From an uncultured Alphaproteobacteria bacterium (GTDB lineage Bacteria > Pseudomonadota > Alphaproteobacteria > HIMB59): a DNA stretch of 64,000 bases. Under the pieces are notes generated by a model, which saw only the letters and a list, made by a program, of their open reading frames with translations, ran no database searches and was not told where the DNA came from. Where the stretch lies: positions 1 through 64,000 of the forward strand of contig CACGPU010000003.1 of NCBI GenBank assembly GCA_902575065.1, in the 5' to 3' direction. The position numbers and the translations under genes were made by a program. Shown here in pieces: positions 1-11,345 of the stretch (its first letter is position 1; every line of letters begins with the position of its first letter).

Positions 1-2576
1 GGCACCTTATAGCTGATCTTGACCCCTTAGGTTTAATGGCAAAGAACAATCCATCAGGTTTAGATCCCGAGTATTACGGTTTTCAAAAAAAAGATTATGA
101 TCGAAAAATTTTTCTATTTGGATATTTAGGATTTCAGAAAGCTACTGTACGTGAAGTTTTTGAAAAACTTCAAAGCATCTATTCTGGCACCTTGGCAATT
201 GAGTACAAACATATTCAGTCTGCCGAGGAGTACAAATGGCTGAAGGATAGAATAGAAGAAAAAAAAGACATGCAATTAACCCCTAAGGGAAAAAGAACAA
301 TCTTGGAGAGATTAATTACAGCAGAATATTTTGAAAAGTTTCTAGATACAAAGTATAGAGGCACCAAAAGATTTGGTCTTGAAGGAGCTGAGTCTACAAT
401 ACCAGCACTTGAACAGATTTTAAAAAGATCCTCAGAATATGGCGTAGAAGATTTTTCCTTTGCATGCGCCCACAGAGGAAGACTAAATATATTAGCTAAC
501 ATAGTAAAAAAACCTCATGTTCAAATTTTTGGAGAATTTATCCATGGGGGCGAGAATGCCCTCAGTGATCAGGGCTCTGGTGATGTTAAATATCATTTAG
601 GTGCAAGCTCTGATAGAAGTTTTGGAGGTAAGATTATTCATGTGAGTATGGCAGCTAATCCCTCTCACTTAGAAGCGGTAAACCCAGTTGTAGCCGGCAA
701 AATAAGAGCTAAACAAACAATCATTCAAGACAAAAATAATACGAAAGTTTCTGGTCTACTAATTCATGGAGACGCAGCAATTGCTGGACAAGGTATTGTT
801 GCTGAAACCTTTACTATGTCACAATTAAATGGATACAGAATTGGTGGACTAATTCACTTTATTATTAATAATCAAATTGGATTTACAACTAGTCCTCAAT
901 ATAGCCGATCTGCACCTTACTCTTCAGAGATAGGAAAAATTGTTCAATCCCCAATATTTCATGTAAATGGAGATGACCCAGAGGCTGTTGTTTTAGCCTC
1001 AAGAGCTGCAACAGAATTTAGAAACACATTCAAAAAAGATACGCTTGTCGATATGTTTTGTTACAGAAAACATGGACATAACGAGGGTGACGAGCCCTCT
1101 TTCACTCAACCATTGATGTATCAAACTATAAAAAAGAAAAAAACAGTTGCCAGTATTTATGCAGATAAACTTATAAGCCAAGAAGTAGTAAATACAAAAC
1201 AGTTAGACTTCATCAAAGACAGAATATGGTCTGATCTCGAGAAGAAATTTGAAAAAGCAAAAAACTATAAATTAAAAACAAAATCTTGGATGGGTGGACA
1301 ATGGAGTGGATTAAGTCTTGCACCAAAAGACCCACTTAGAAGAGGTAGAACAGCTGAGTCAGAAAAATCCTTAAAGGAAATTGGCACAAAAATTTCACAA
1401 ATACCTAAAGGATTTAATCTTCATCCGAAATTAGAAAAATTTAATAAATCTCGGTTAACTTCAATAAAATCAGGAAAGAATATTGACTGGTCTTTTGCTG
1501 AGGCTTTAGCATTTGGAACATTGTTAAAGGAAGGATATAGAGTGAGACTTGCAGGTCAAGATTCTGGAAGGGGAACTTTCAGTCAGAGACACTCAGTTTT
1601 TTATGATCAAAAATCAGAAGAGAGATATATTCCACTCAATCACATTGCTAAAAATCAAAAACAGTTTGAAGTAATTGATAGTTTTCTCTCTGAATTAGGT
1701 GTCTTAGGTTTTGAATATGGGTACTCATTAGCAGACCCAAATACTTTGGTTTTATGGGAGGCCCAATTTGGAGATTTTGCCAACGGTGCCCAAATTATTA
1801 TTGACCAGTTTATTGCATCAAGTGAGAGAAAATGGATGCAAATGAGTGGATTAGTCATGTTATTACCTCATGGTCATGAAGGTATGGGTCCTGAGCACTC
1901 CAGTGCAAGAATAGAAAGATTTCTTCAAATGGCAGCAGAAGATAATGTTCAGATAGTTAATTGCACCACTCCTGCGAGCTATTTTCATGCTTTGAGAAGA
2001 CAAATACATAGAAATTTTAGAAAACCACTAATAGTATTTACCCCTAAATCCACACTGCGCCACCCAAATAATGTATCCTCTATTAGTGAATTTACTGGAC
2101 GCTCATCTTTTCACCGCCTTATTGAAGATGAAATCAAAAATCCAAAAAGGATAATTTTCTGCTCTGGAAAAATATTTTATGAATTAGATGATTTTAGAAC
2201 AAAGAATAATATTAAAGATGTAAAAATAGTTCGTATTGAGCAAATTTATCCGTTTCCATTTGATGCCATAGGAGCGGTTATATTAAAACATAAAGAAAGT
2301 GAGATTTTATGGGTTCAAGAGGAGCCAAAAAATATGGGAGCATGGAGTTTTGTTAAAAGTCGTATTAGACATGTTTTAGTAAAAAATAATTTAACCAAAA
2401 AAGTTCATTATGTTGGAAGGCGCCCTGCAGCAGCTCCTGCTACAGGAATATCAAAAAGACATATTACTAATCAGCAACTAATCAAAGAATTAGCACTTAA
2501 ATCATCACTAAAACGTGTTATAAAAGAAAGAAGTGGTGTCAGTTTTATGAAATTTAAAAACTTACCTAAAGAGTAA
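1..2576 (+). CDS. sucA: 2-oxoglutarate dehydrogenase E1 component, 5'-truncated by window edge
   Basis: Thiamine-diphosphate-dependent E1 subunit that decarboxylates 2-oxoglutarate and passes the succinyl group to the lipoyl arm of SucB in the TCA cycle. The reading frame is open from base 3 and already encodes [11 protein letters not shown], a conserved family motif, so the ATG at 36 is internal and the gene begins upstream; 857 residues are visible of a family length of roughly 930-980. Visible motifs include [24 protein letters not shown] and EAQFGDF, and the C-terminal transketolase-like domain is complete. It overlaps sucB by one base (TAATG), which indicates translational coupling. Confidence 0.97.
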   Translation, partial: HLIADLDPLGLMAKNNPSGLDPEYYGFQKKDYDRKIFLFGYLGFQKATVREVFEKLQSIYSGTLAIEYKHIQSAEEYKWLKDRIEEKKDMQLTPKGKRTILERLITAEYFEKFLDTKYRGTKRFGLEGAESTIPALEQILKRSSEYGVEDFSFACAHRGRLNILANIVKKPHVQIFGEFIHGGENALSDQGSGDVKYHLGASSDRSFGGKIIHVSMAANPSHLEAVNPVVAGKIRAKQTIIQDKNNTKVSGLLIHGDAAIAGQGIVAETFTMSQLNGYRIGGLIHFIINNQIGFTTSPQYSRSAPYSSEIGKIVQSPIFHVNGDDPEAVVLASRAATEFRNTFKKDTLVDMFCYRKHGHNEGDEPSFTQPLMYQTIKKKKTVASIYADKLISQEVVNTKQLDFIKDRIWSDLEKKFEKAKNYKLKTKSWMGGQWSGLSLAPKDPLRRGRTAESEKSLKEIGTKISQIPKGFNLHPKLEKFNKSRLTSIKSGKNIDWSFAEALAFGTLLKEGYRVRLAGQDSGRGTFSQRHSVFYDQKSEERYIPLNHIAKNQKQFEVIDSFLSELGVLGFEYGYSLADPNTLVLWEAQFGDFANGAQIIIDQFIASSERKWMQMSGLVMLLPHGHEGMGPEHSSARIERFLQMAAEDNVQIVNCTTPASYFHALRRQIHRNFRKPLIVFTPKSTLRHPNNVSSISEFTGRSSFHRLIEDEIKNPKRIIFCSGKIFYELDDFRTKNNIKDVKIVRIEQIYPFPFDAIGAVILKHKESEILWVQEEPKNMGAWSFVKSRIRHVLVKNNLTKKVHYVGRRPAAAPATGISKRHITNQQLIKELALKSSLKRVIKERSGVSFMKFKNLPKE

Positions 2577-3661
2577 TGAAAAACATAACAGTACCTGAGC
2601 TTGGAGAGTCGATCATTGAAGGCACGCTTACATCTTGGTTGATCAAAGAGGGAGATAGCTTTGAGTCTGGCGATAATTTAGCTGAAATTGAAACAGAGAA
2701 AATCACAATTGAAATTCCTGCTCAAACCTCTGGAAAATTAACAAAGATAATAACCCCAGAGGGGTCTACTGTGAATGTTGGTCAATCTATTGCTGAAATA
2801 TCAGAAAATACGACTACAGAACAAAAGCCCAAACCAGAGACAAGTCAAATCAAAGAAATAAATGAAGAAAAACAAACAATAGACTCACCTAATGTTTCTA
2901 AAGTTAGCGAAAATCAAACAAAAATTTCAGCTAAGGTAGTTGATCTTCCAAACTTCGACAAAGATGACTCTATGTTAGACGAAAAAACTATACCAATGTC
3001 TAAATTAAGGCAAACAATTGCCAGAAGGTTAAAAGAAGCTCAAAATACAGCTGCCATTCTCACAACATTCAACGAAGTTGATATGTCTGCAATTATGTCT
3101 CTTAGAAAAAAAGAACAAACGAGTTTTCAAAAAAAACATAGTGTGAAACTTGGCATTATGTCTTTTTTTGTTAAAGCCTGCACAGAAGTTTTAAAAGAAA
3201 TACCAGAGATTAATTCAGAAATTCACGAAGATAAAATAATTTATAAGAACTACTTTGATATAGGTATTGCAATTGGATCTGAAAAGGGGCTTGTTGTTCC
3301 AATAATTAGAAATGCTGGAGATTTGTCAAATGCAGAAATTGAAAAGTATATTATTGAATTATCTGAGAAAGCAAATTCAAATAAACTTGCCATGGGTGAT
3401 TTATCAGGAGGAACATTCTCAATTACAAATGGAGGAATATATGGCTCTATGATGAGCACCCCAATTATCAACCCACCTCAAAGCGCTATACTAGGTATGC
3501 ATTCAATAATTGATAGACCTATCGCTGTAAAAAAGAAGATTGTTATAAAACCAATGATGTATATTGCATTAAGTTATGACCACAGATTAATAGATGGTAA
3601 GCAAGCGGTAACTTTTTTAGCTAGACTGAAAGAACTGTTAGAAAATCCAAAAATTATTTAA
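2576..3661 (+). CDS. sucB: dihydrolipoyl succinyltransferase (E2 of 2-oxoglutarate dehydrogenase)
   Basis: Transfers succinyl from the lipoyl arm to CoA. Residues 1-75 form a lipoyl domain with the modified lysine at K42 ([11 protein letters not shown]). Residues 140-361 are the acyltransferase domain ending in the catalytic SYDHRLIDG. At 361 aa it is about 45 residues shorter than usual SucB, and the linker (about 76-138) is polar and low-complexity with no recognisable E3-binding domain (no SP..R.L....ID...I.GTG pattern). Its start overlaps the sucA stop and its 3' end overlaps the convergent acnA by a few bases. No lpdA is seen in the window. Confidence 0.96.
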   Translation: MKNITVPELGESIIEGTLTSWLIKEGDSFESGDNLAEIETEKITIEIPAQTSGKLTKIITPEGSTVNVGQSIAEISENTTTEQKPKPETSQIKEINEEKQTIDSPNVSKVSENQTKISAKVVDLPNFDKDDSMLDEKTIPMSKLRQTIARRLKEAQNTAAILTTFNEVDMSAIMSLRKKEQTSFQKKHSVKLGIMSFFVKACTEVLKEIPEINSEIHEDKIIYKNYFDIGIAIGSEKGLVVPIIRNAGDLSNAEIEKYIIELSEKANSNKLAMGDLSGGTFSITNGGIYGSMMSTPIINPPQSAILGMHSIIDRPIAVKKKIVIKPMMYIALSYDHRLIDGKQAVTFLARLKELLENPKII

Positions 3662-6291
3662 TTTTCTAGAATATTTTTTAAAACAAAATTTAATATGCCA
3701 TCCGCTTTATAATATTGTAGCTCATTGATAGTATCAATTCTTAAAATACAATCTATTTTTATATTTTTGTCATTGCTTTGAATAATGACTTCTAATTCTT
3801 GTAAAGGCTTCAGGTCTTCAGTAAGTTTTATATTTATTAAATCAGACGATTGAATATTTAAATCATTTATTGTGTGACTTTTAAGTTGTATAGGCAGAAC
3901 TCCCATTCCAACCAAATTTGATCGGTGTATTCTTTCAAAACTTTCAGCAATAACCGCCTTAATTCCTAATAACTTCGTACCTTTTGCAGCCCAATCACGC
4001 GATGATCCAGTTCCGTATTCTTCTCCTGCAAAAACTACAACATTTTCAGTCCTTTTTGCATACTCCATAGCAACATCATAAACACTCATTTTTTTCTTAT
4101 CAGGTTCTAAAATTGAGTATCCGCCTTCAACGTTTGATAGTAGTTGGTTTTTAATTCTTATATTGGCAAAAGTACCTCTGACCATTACTTCATGATTGCC
4201 CCTTCTAGCACCATATGAATTAAAATCATTTTGACGTATTTGCCGCTCCATGAAGTAGTTGCCAGCTGGACTATCAACTTTAATAGCCCCTGCAGGTGAA
4301 ATGTGATCTGTAGTAACACTATTGCCTAGAAGTAATAAAGGTCTTGCATTCTCAATTGGCTTAATCTCTTTATCATCATTTGATTGATTATCAAAAAACG
4401 GAGGTTTCTGAACGTAAGTTGATGAAGAATTCCAATTATACAGGTCTCCCGAAGAAGTATTAATTTTTTGCCATTCTTTTGGCCCAACTAAAGCATTAGA
4501 GTATTGTTTTTTAAACATTTCAGGCGATACATTTTTTTCAACAGCATTTCGGATTTCGCTATTGCTAGGCCAAATGTCTTTTAAAAATACTTCATTACCA
4601 TCTGTGTCAATACCAATTGGATCACTTATTAAATTTATACGAACAGATCCTGCTAAAGCATATGCTACAACTAAAGGTGGTGAGGCAAGATAATTAGCTT
4701 TTACGTGTGGATTAACCCTGCCTTCAAAATTTCTATTTCCTGAAAGCACAGAAGCAACAGTTAAATCATTTTTCGAGATACACTCGGCAATATCTTTATC
4801 AAGTGGCCCTGAGTTTCCTATACACGTTGTGCACCCATAACCAACTAGATGAAAACCAAGTTGGTCTAAATATTTATTCAAACCCGATTTAGCTAAATAA
4901 TCAGTAACAACTTTTGAACCAGGTGCTAAAGAAGTCTTAACCCAAGGTTTTACTTGTAGACCTAATTCACAAGCCTTTTTTGCGACTAAGCCCGCTGCAA
5001 CTAAAACATCTGGATTAGAGGTATTAGTACATGAAGTAATAGCAGCAATTACAACGTTACCGTCTTGCATTTTGTAATTGTGATTTTTAATTTCTTTTTC
5101 AACAGGTTTGTTTTTTGAAAATTCTTTAAAATTTAAATTCACGCCTTCAAGATCAATTCTATCTTGAGGTCTTTTAGGCCCTGCCAATGATGCTTGAACA
5201 TTTTCTAGTCTTAAATGAACGGTATCATTATAATTACATGTGTCATCAGCCCACAAACCTTGAATTCTGTTATATTTTTCAGCAGTATTTATCAAATCGG
5301 AGTCTCTAGAGGTCAACTTCAAGTACTTGATAGTTTCTTCATCAACTGCAAAAAAACCACAAGTTGCTCCATATTCTGGAGCCATGTTGGCAATAGTTGC
5401 TCTGTCAGAAAGTGATAAATTTCTTAAACCATCACCGTAGAATTCAACAAATTTTCCAACTACTCCTTTTTCTCGGAGCATTTGTACAATTGTTAAAACT
5501 AGATCTGTTGCTGTAACACCTTCTTTCATTTTCCCCGATACTTCAAAACCAACAACTTCTGGTAAAAGCATCGATACAGATTGGCCAAGCATAGCAGCCT
5601 CAGCTTCAATTCCTCCTACTCCCCAACCTAGAACACCAAGTGCATTTACCATTGTAGTATGACTATCTGTTCCAACTAATGTGTCAGGGTATAATAAAAC
5701 TTTTTTGTCAAGTTCCTTGCTCCAGACTACTTGAGCTAAATACTCTAAATTTACTTGATGGCATATTCCTGTGCCAGGAGGAATTACCCTAAAATTTTTA
5801 AAAGCTTGTTGTCCCCATTTTAAAAACTCATATCTCTCTGCATTTCTTCCAAATTCCATATCAACATTTTTTTGAAATGCATTTGGGCTAGCAAAATAAT
5901 CAACCATTACAGAATGATCTATTACTAAATCAACTTGAGACATAGGATTAACTTTTGATGGATTACCACCTCTTTTTGAAACAGCATCACGCATTGCTGC
6001 TAAATCTGCAACAGCAGGCACGCCAGTAAAGTCTTGCATTAACACTCTTGAAGGAAGAAAAAATATTTCATGTTTTTTCTCAGGATTTTCTAACACATTT
6101 TTAATAAGATCTTTGTTGACATCATTTCCATCTTCTAATCTTAGTAAATTTTCGATAAGTATTTTTTTTGATTTAGGTAGATTTTTTATTTTAGGAAAAT
6201 TATCCTCCAATTTAGATAAATTATAGAAAATGAATTCTTTTCCATTATGGGAAATTTGATCTAGGGTATTAAAACTATCTACTGATAACAT
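3658..6291 (-). CDS. acnA: aconitate hydratase A
   Basis: Cytoplasmic [4Fe-4S] aconitase interconverting citrate and isocitrate. At 877 aa it has the length of the AcnA/IRP family. Cluster-ligating cysteines are seen in [10 protein letters not shown] and [12 protein letters not shown], roughly residues 420-490. The C-terminal swivel domain carries [10 protein letters not shown] and [15 protein letters not shown]. It is the last gene of a minus-strand run glpD-glpK-LysR-acnA, 53 bp after the regulator, and converges on sucB with a 4-base overlap, so two TCA-cycle units meet tail to tail. Confidence 0.97.
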   Translation of the reverse strand: MLSVDSFNTLDQISHNGKEFIFYNLSKLEDNFPKIKNLPKSKKILIENLLRLEDGNDVNKDLIKNVLENPEKKHEIFFLPSRVLMQDFTGVPAVADLAAMRDAVSKRGGNPSKVNPMSQVDLVIDHSVMVDYFASPNAFQKNVDMEFGRNAERYEFLKWGQQAFKNFRVIPPGTGICHQVNLEYLAQVVWSKELDKKVLLYPDTLVGTDSHTTMVNALGVLGWGVGGIEAEAAMLGQSVSMLLPEVVGFEVSGKMKEGVTATDLVLTIVQMLREKGVVGKFVEFYGDGLRNLSLSDRATIANMAPEYGATCGFFAVDEETIKYLKLTSRDSDLINTAEKYNRIQGLWADDTCNYNDTVHLRLENVQASLAGPKRPQDRIDLEGVNLNFKEFSKNKPVEKEIKNHNYKMQDGNVVIAAITSCTNTSNPDVLVAAGLVAKKACELGLQVKPWVKTSLAPGSKVVTDYLAKSGLNKYLDQLGFHLVGYGCTTCIGNSGPLDKDIAECISKNDLTVASVLSGNRNFEGRVNPHVKANYLASPPLVVAYALAGSVRINLISDPIGIDTDGNEVFLKDIWPSNSEIRNAVEKNVSPEMFKKQYSNALVGPKEWQKINTSSGDLYNWNSSSTYVQKPPFFDNQSNDDKEIKPIENARPLLLLGNSVTTDHISPAGAIKVDSPAGNYFMERQIRQNDFNSYGARRGNHEVMVRGTFANIRIKNQLLSNVEGGYSILEPDKKKMSVYDVAMEYAKRTENVVVFAGEEYGTGSSRDWAAKGTKLLGIKAVIAESFERIHRSNLVGMGVLPIQLKSHTINDLNIQSSDLINIKLTEDLKPLQELEVIIQSNDKNIKIDCILRIDTINELQYYKADGILNFVLKNILEN

Positions 6292-6344
6292 AGTTTTATT
6301 ATTAGCATTAATTAGTAAATTTATTTATGCATTATACTAATTAA

Positions 6345-7235
6345 TTACTTTTTAAATTTTTCCTTTAAGAGGTCATATAATTTTTGTGAGTCATAACTGA
6401 GATCTCTTCCCGATCTTTTTATTAAGCCAATTGTTCTGGTAACAGAAGGATCTATTAAAGGCCTATAAGATAAAGAAGAATAATCTTTAGAAATAGCCAA
6501 TTTTGGAGCGAGGGTTATTCCGAGGCCTTGTTCAACCATATTTAATGCAGTTGGTATATGCCTTACCTCATAGGCCCAATCAATATCTTCCTCTTGGAGC
6601 GCGAGAGCATTCTCAATATAAATCCTACTTCCTGAACCTTTCCATATTGAAATAAAATTCCTACCTTTAATTTCAGATATTTTTATTTTCCTTTTTTTCT
6701 CTAATTTATCTCCTTTTGGAAATACAACGACATAATCTTCCACAAATAAATTCTCAAAGCTAATTCCAGGTTCTTGTTTACCAGTAAAATTAATACCAAA
6801 ATCACACTCACCTCCCAAAACACTATCAACTACATTATTAGATGACCTTTCAATGATTTGAACTTTACACCTTGGTTCAATTTCTTTGAATTGTTTAAGT
6901 GATGAAAATAAAATATTTCTTAATGCCGAATGAACCACTCCAATTTTAATTATTGAGGGAAAACTATATTTCTCATTAAGAGTTTTTGTTGCTGTTTTGA
7001 CTGCCTCTATTATTCCTCTCGCTCTATCATAAAAATTTCTCCCAGAATAAGAAAGTTGAACTTTTCTAGTGGTTCTATCAAATAGAGTAGTTCCTAATTC
7101 GTGCTCTAACTTTTGAATTCTTCTTGAGAGAGCGGGCTGAGATAAATTTAAATTATTTGCAGCTTTAGCAAAAGAGTTAGTCTCAGTTAATTCAATAAAT
7201 GCTTCAATATCACCAATTTCAATATTAATGCGCAT
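6345..7235 (-). CDS. LysR-family transcriptional regulator
   Basis: A 296-aa LysR-type regulator. The N-terminal winged helix-turn-helix is clear (SFAKAANNLNLSQPALSRRI followed by QKLEHELGTTLFDR), and residues from about 90 on form the periplasmic-binding-protein-like effector domain (IKIGVVHSALRNILF, GGECDFGINF, VEQGLGITLAP). It lies 24 bp downstream of glpK and upstream of acnA on the same strand. Position suggests a link to glycerol or central carbon metabolism, but the effector cannot be read from sequence; the usual divergent target arrangement of LysR genes is absent. Confidence 0.93.
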   Translation of the reverse strand: MRINIEIGDIEAFIELTETNSFAKAANNLNLSQPALSRRIQKLEHELGTTLFDRTTRKVQLSYSGRNFYDRARGIIEAVKTATKTLNEKYSFPSIIKIGVVHSALRNILFSSLKQFKEIEPRCKVQIIERSSNNVVDSVLGGECDFGINFTGKQEPGISFENLFVEDYVVVFPKGDKLEKKRKIKISEIKGRNFISIWKGSGSRIYIENALALQEEDIDWAYEVRHIPTALNMVEQGLGITLAPKLAISKDYSSLSYRPLIDPSVTRTIGLIKRSGRDLSYDSQKLYDLLKEKFKK

Positions 7236-7259
7236 ACAACATAAATATCAAAAATTTTT

Positions 7260-8750
7260 CTATTTGCTATTCTTTTTTGTTGTCGTTTTCTTTACAGCTT
7301 TTAACCAACCTTCGTAAAGATATTTGACCTCTTTCTTGTGAAGTTTCGGTTTAAATATTTTATCACTTTGCCATTTTTTAGAGATTTCCTCAGTATTTTT
7401 AATAAAACCAGAAGAAAGTCCAGCTAAATAGGCCGCTCCCAAAGCAGTTGTTTCTGTTACTTTTGGTCTATCACAATTTAAAATTAAAATATTTGATAAA
7501 AATTGCAGGAAATCTTCATTTGCTACCATTCCACCATCGACTTTAAGTTGTTTAATGGGAACACCACTATCCTTCTGCATTGCAATGACTAGGTCTTTAG
7601 TTTGGTATGCAACACTATCTATAGCGGCTTTGACAAACTCTGCTATTCCAGTATTTCTCGTCATTCCAAAAATCGCACCCCTCGCTTCCCCATCCCAATA
7701 AGGTGCCCCTAAACCAACAAAAGCTGGAACAAAGTAAATTTTTTGACTTTGATCACTCTTTGAATAAAAAATTTCTGTCTCTTGTGCTGTTTTGATAACT
7801 TTAAGTGAGTCTCTTAACCATTGAACAGCAGCCCCAGCAATGAAGATAGACCCTTCTAAGGCATAAGTGGTTTTATTGTTAATTTTATATGCAATCGTTG
7901 TAAGCAAATTATTTTTTGATATTTTAAGTTTTTGTCCAATATTCATGATCATAAAACAACCGGTTCCATATGTAGACTTAATAGATCCTGGTTTAAAACA
8001 GGCCTGCCCAATTGTTGCTGCTTGTTGATCACCAGCCATACCTCCTATTTTGATCTTACCTCCAAGAAGAGTCGTGTACCCAAAATCATCTGCACTATCT
8101 TTCACATCAGGGAGAATTTTATAAGGAATATTAAAAATTTTTAGTAATTCCTTTGACCAACAGTTTTTTTTGATATCATATAACATGGTTCTTGAAGCAT
8201 TCGTAGCCTCAGTAAAAAAAGATCTCCCTTCTGTTAATTTCCAAAGAAGCCAAGTATCAATTGTCCCAAATAAAAGCCTATCCTCTTTTAAAAGTTTTTT
8301 TGATGACTCTATATTGTCAAGTATCCATTTAATTTTTGTTGCTGAAAAATACGCATCTATTACAAGTCCAGTAATTTTTTGTATTTTTTTGGCAAATCCT
8401 TTTCTCATTAAATCTTTGCAATAATTTACTGTTCTTCTATCTTGCCAAACAATAGCTTTGTAAATAGGCTTACCTGTTTGTTTGTCCCAAATGACTACAG
8501 TTTCTCTTTGATTAGTTATTCCTATACCTAATATTTGGCTTGATTCAACTTTTGCTTTTTTAATTGCATTTTGTGTCGTTTGTAAAACAGTATTAAATAT
8601 CTCTTGAGGATCGTGTTCTACACAACCATCTTTTGGAAAGTATTGTTTAAATTCCAATTGATCACTTGAAATAATTTCAAAATTATTATTAAAAATTATC
8701 GAACGTGTAGAAGTTGTTCCTTGATCAATTGATAAAATAAATTTTTGCAC
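7260..8750 (-). CDS. glpK: glycerol kinase
   Basis: ATP-dependent phosphorylation of glycerol to sn-glycerol 3-phosphate in the cytoplasm. The 496-aa protein is full length for the FGGY kinase family: phosphate-binding SIDQGTTSTRSIIF at the N-terminus, EHDPQEIF, GITNQRETVVIWD, and GGMAGDQQAATIGQ near the middle. It follows glpD by 21 bp on the same strand, so kinase and dehydrogenase are probably co-transcribed and together feed glycerol to dihydroxyacetone phosphate. No glycerol facilitator is seen nearby. Confidence 0.97.
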   Translation of the reverse strand: MQKFILSIDQGTTSTRSIIFNNNFEIISSDQLEFKQYFPKDGCVEHDPQEIFNTVLQTTQNAIKKAKVESSQILGIGITNQRETVVIWDKQTGKPIYKAIVWQDRRTVNYCKDLMRKGFAKKIQKITGLVIDAYFSATKIKWILDNIESSKKLLKEDRLLFGTIDTWLLWKLTEGRSFFTEATNASRTMLYDIKKNCWSKELLKIFNIPYKILPDVKDSADDFGYTTLLGGKIKIGGMAGDQQAATIGQACFKPGSIKSTYGTGCFMIMNIGQKLKISKNNLLTTIAYKINNKTTYALEGSIFIAGAAVQWLRDSLKVIKTAQETEIFYSKSDQSQKIYFVPAFVGLGAPYWDGEARGAIFGMTRNTGIAEFVKAAIDSVAYQTKDLVIAMQKDSGVPIKQLKVDGGMVANEDFLQFLSNILILNCDRPKVTETTALGAAYLAGLSSGFIKNTEEISKKWQSDKIFKPKLHKKEVKYLYEGWLKAVKKTTTKKNSK

Positions 8751-8771
8751 AAATTTATAATATCATAAGAA

Positions 8772-10205
8772 CTAAAGGTGTCTTTTTAAAATAATTTCTA
8801 ATTTGTCCTTCGCCTCTTTAGGAAAATTAATACCAAGTTTTGTTCTCCTAAATAAAATATCCTCAGAAGTTCGAGCCATCTCTTCTTTTATGAGATATTT
8901 TACTTCAAATTCGTAAAAATCTTCATAAATCAAATCTCCACCTGCATTAAATTCATTATAATATTCATTTAGTTTTGATACTTTAGCTCCATATGTTTCG
9001 ATAAGTCGTTTAAATATTTTTTTAGGGATATTTTCACTATTAACATTTATATCAGACGCACCTGGTAAAACTTCATCGGATGTCCATGTTTTATTTGAAA
9101 CTACTATGTACTTGCTCAACTTTTTCAAAACTTGTTCTGAGAGTTTTCTATAGGTTGTAAGCTTTCCTCCAAAAACAGTTAAAATTGGAGCTCCATCTTT
9201 ATCATCAATTTCAAAGGCATAGTTTCTTGATACCTTAGATGCTTTCTGATTATTGTCTTCGATCAACGGCCTTACACCTGAATAAGTCCATACAATATCA
9301 TTATCGACAATCTCTTTTTTTATAAAAGAATTAACGGAATTAATTAAATAGTTTTTTTCTTCAAATGTAATTTTAGGATTTTCAAAATCTTCAACTTCAT
9401 GATCAGTAGTACCTATTAAAGTATATTTTTTTTTAAATGGTATCATAAAAATTATACGCTTATCATTTAATTGGAGTATGTATGCTTGATCACCATCATA
9501 TATTTTTTTGACTACTAAATGACTTCCTTGAACGAGTCTTAATTTTTTTTTGGATTTTATTCTAAAAATATTATCTAAAACTGATACAGCAAAAGGCCCA
9601 GTTGCATTAACAACAGCTTTTGATTTTAAAACTTCACCATTATCCAAAAAAATTGTCCAATTATCTTCACCTCTAACCGTTTTGGTAATATTTGTGTTAG
9701 TGTAGACTTTCGCACCTCTATTTATAGCATCTTCTGCGTTAAGTAGAGCTAGTCGGGAGTCATCAACAAATAAATCAGAATAAACATAACCACTTTTAAA
9801 ATTTTCTTTGATCGGGTTTTCTTTGAAAGTTTCATTCAAAGAAATATACTTTGACTTTTCAAAGGTTGATTTGCCACTCAATCTATCATACAAAAACAAA
9901 CCAATTCTTATAATCCAGCTTGGCCTTAAACTTGGAACATGAGGTAATACAAATTTTATAGGTTTTGTAATATGAGGAGCAATTCTTTTTATCACATCTC
10001 TTTCTATGAGAGACTCTCTTACTAGTCTAAAATCGTAATTTTCTAAATATCTTATTCCCCCGTGAATTAATTTTGTTGACCATGAAGATGTTTCGGAGGC
10101 AATATCACCCTTTTCGATCAGACAAGTACTTAAACCTCTTCCTGCAGCATCCCTTGCTATGCCAACACCGTTAATACCACCACCAATTATTAAAACATCA
10201 TACAT
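8772..10205 (-). CDS. glpD: glycerol-3-phosphate dehydrogenase, FAD-dependent
   Basis: Membrane-associated flavoenzyme oxidising glycerol 3-phosphate to dihydroxyacetone phosphate and reducing quinone. The N-terminal FAD-binding Rossmann motif is DVLIIGGGINGVGIARDAAG, followed by family motifs SSWSTKLIHGGIRYLENYD and LVQGSHLVV, and VFGGKLTTYRKLSEQ further on. At 477 aa it is slightly shorter than E. coli GlpD (501). First gene of the glpD-glpK-LysR-acnA run. It is divergent from gpsA, which makes the same metabolite from the opposite direction; the 174-bp gap should hold both promoters. Confidence 0.96.
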   Translation of the reverse strand: MYDVLIIGGGINGVGIARDAAGRGLSTCLIEKGDIASETSSWSTKLIHGGIRYLENYDFRLVRESLIERDVIKRIAPHITKPIKFVLPHVPSLRPSWIIRIGLFLYDRLSGKSTFEKSKYISLNETFKENPIKENFKSGYVYSDLFVDDSRLALLNAEDAINRGAKVYTNTNITKTVRGEDNWTIFLDNGEVLKSKAVVNATGPFAVSVLDNIFRIKSKKKLRLVQGSHLVVKKIYDGDQAYILQLNDKRIIFMIPFKKKYTLIGTTDHEVEDFENPKITFEEKNYLINSVNSFIKKEIVDNDIVWTYSGVRPLIEDNNQKASKVSRNYAFEIDDKDGAPILTVFGGKLTTYRKLSEQVLKKLSKYIVVSNKTWTSDEVLPGASDINVNSENIPKKIFKRLIETYGAKVSKLNEYYNEFNAGGDLIYEDFYEFEVKYLIKEEMARTSEDILFRRTKLGINFPKEAKDKLEIILKRHL

Positions 10206-10379
10206 TTCAAATGAAGTTCATACAAAAAATCAAAAATGTAAAGTATGAGTAAATTTTTTTTCCGTTTTTTTGAATAGTTTTTATAATTTTAATATTGACT
10301 TAATTAAAAATATTGTTCTTTCTAAATCAAAACATACTATTAGAATGTCTATCTCTAATGATATTAAATTTTAATTAAA

Positions 10380-11345
10380 GTGCATAAAAAAATCTTAGTA
10401 GTCGGCGCAGGTGCTTGGGGTACAGCAATTGCTAATGTACTCTCAAAGAAAAATAATAATGTTTATCTTTGGGCAAGAGATCTGAAATTATCCAATCAAA
10501 TAAATAAAGATAAAATTAATAAAAAATATTATCAAAATTTCAAATTATCTAGAAAACTAAAATCAATGTCGGGGAATTTTAATGCTAATGAATATCATTA
10601 TATATTCTACGTCTTACCTGCTAATGCATTTGATAATTTTTGCGATGATTATTTAAAAAATCAAAAAATTAATGAATTAATAATATGCTCAAAAGGTATC
10701 AGTAAGAACGGTGATTTCATCTCAAATCTGATAACAAAAAAACTAAATATAAAAAATTATCATTTTTTATCTGGGCCTAGCTTTGCAGATGAGGTTTTAT
10801 TTGGAAAACCGACAGCCTTAAGTTTGTCAAGTAAAAAAGTTAATAAAAATATTGGTAATATCTTTAAAGATACAAATATAAGAATTTATTATTCAGAGGG
10901 TTACAAGACACTTGAATTTTTAGGTATCCTCAAAAATATTTATGCGATTGGTGCAGGAGTTATTGATGCAACATCATTAGGTCAAAACGCAAGAGCTGCA
11001 TACATAACAAGATGCATTGTTGAGATTAAAAGTATGTTAAAGAGCTTAAATCTAAATACTAATATGATTTACAGTCTTGGGGGTATAGGAGATTTAATAC
11101 TTTCATGCAGCTCAAACAAATCAAGAAACTACAATTTTGGGTTATGTTTTGAAAAAAAAAGTAAATATAAAACAGTAAATTGCAAGACTATTGAAGGAAT
11201 TAATAGCTGTCTTAATATTAATAATAATAAAAAAATTAATACCAGTAAGTTTCCAATTATAAATTCTATTATTAAAATCATTAATGGAAGTCCATCGAAA
11301 AAAGAAATCAAAATATTGCTAAATAGAAAGTTTAAAAACGAGTAG
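10380..11345 (+). CDS. gpsA: glycerol-3-phosphate dehydrogenase [NAD(P)+], biosynthetic
   Basis: Reduces dihydroxyacetone phosphate to sn-glycerol 3-phosphate for phospholipid synthesis. N-terminal Rossmann motif VVGAGAWGTAIANVLSKK, then SKGIS, LSGPSFADEV, the catalytic-lysine region LKNIYAIGAG, and LGGIGDLILSC. At 321 aa it has normal length. The start is GTG at 10380, immediately ahead of the Rossmann strand; no ATG lies near. The protein is very Lys/Asn/Ile rich, more so than glpD, in line with strong AT bias. The 3' end abuts the convergent SprT-like gene. Confidence 0.95.
   Translation: MHKKILVVGAGAWGTAIANVLSKKNNNVYLWARDLKLSNQINKDKINKKYYQNFKLSRKLKSMSGNFNANEYHYIFYVLPANAFDNFCDDYLKNQKINELIICSKGISKNGDFISNLITKKLNIKNYHFLSGPSFADEVLFGKPTALSLSSKKVNKNIGNIFKDTNIRIYYSEGYKTLEFLGILKNIYAIGAGVIDATSLGQNARAAYITRCIVEIKSMLKSLNLNTNMIYSLGGIGDLILSCSSNKSRNYNFGLCFEKKSKYKTVNCKTIEGINSCLNINNNKKINTSKFPIINSIIKIINGSPSKKEIKILLNRKFKNE

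Noticed and set aside
36-38. ATG as the start of sucA
   Set aside because: The frame is open upstream to the window edge and encodes a conserved E1 motif, so this Met is internal.
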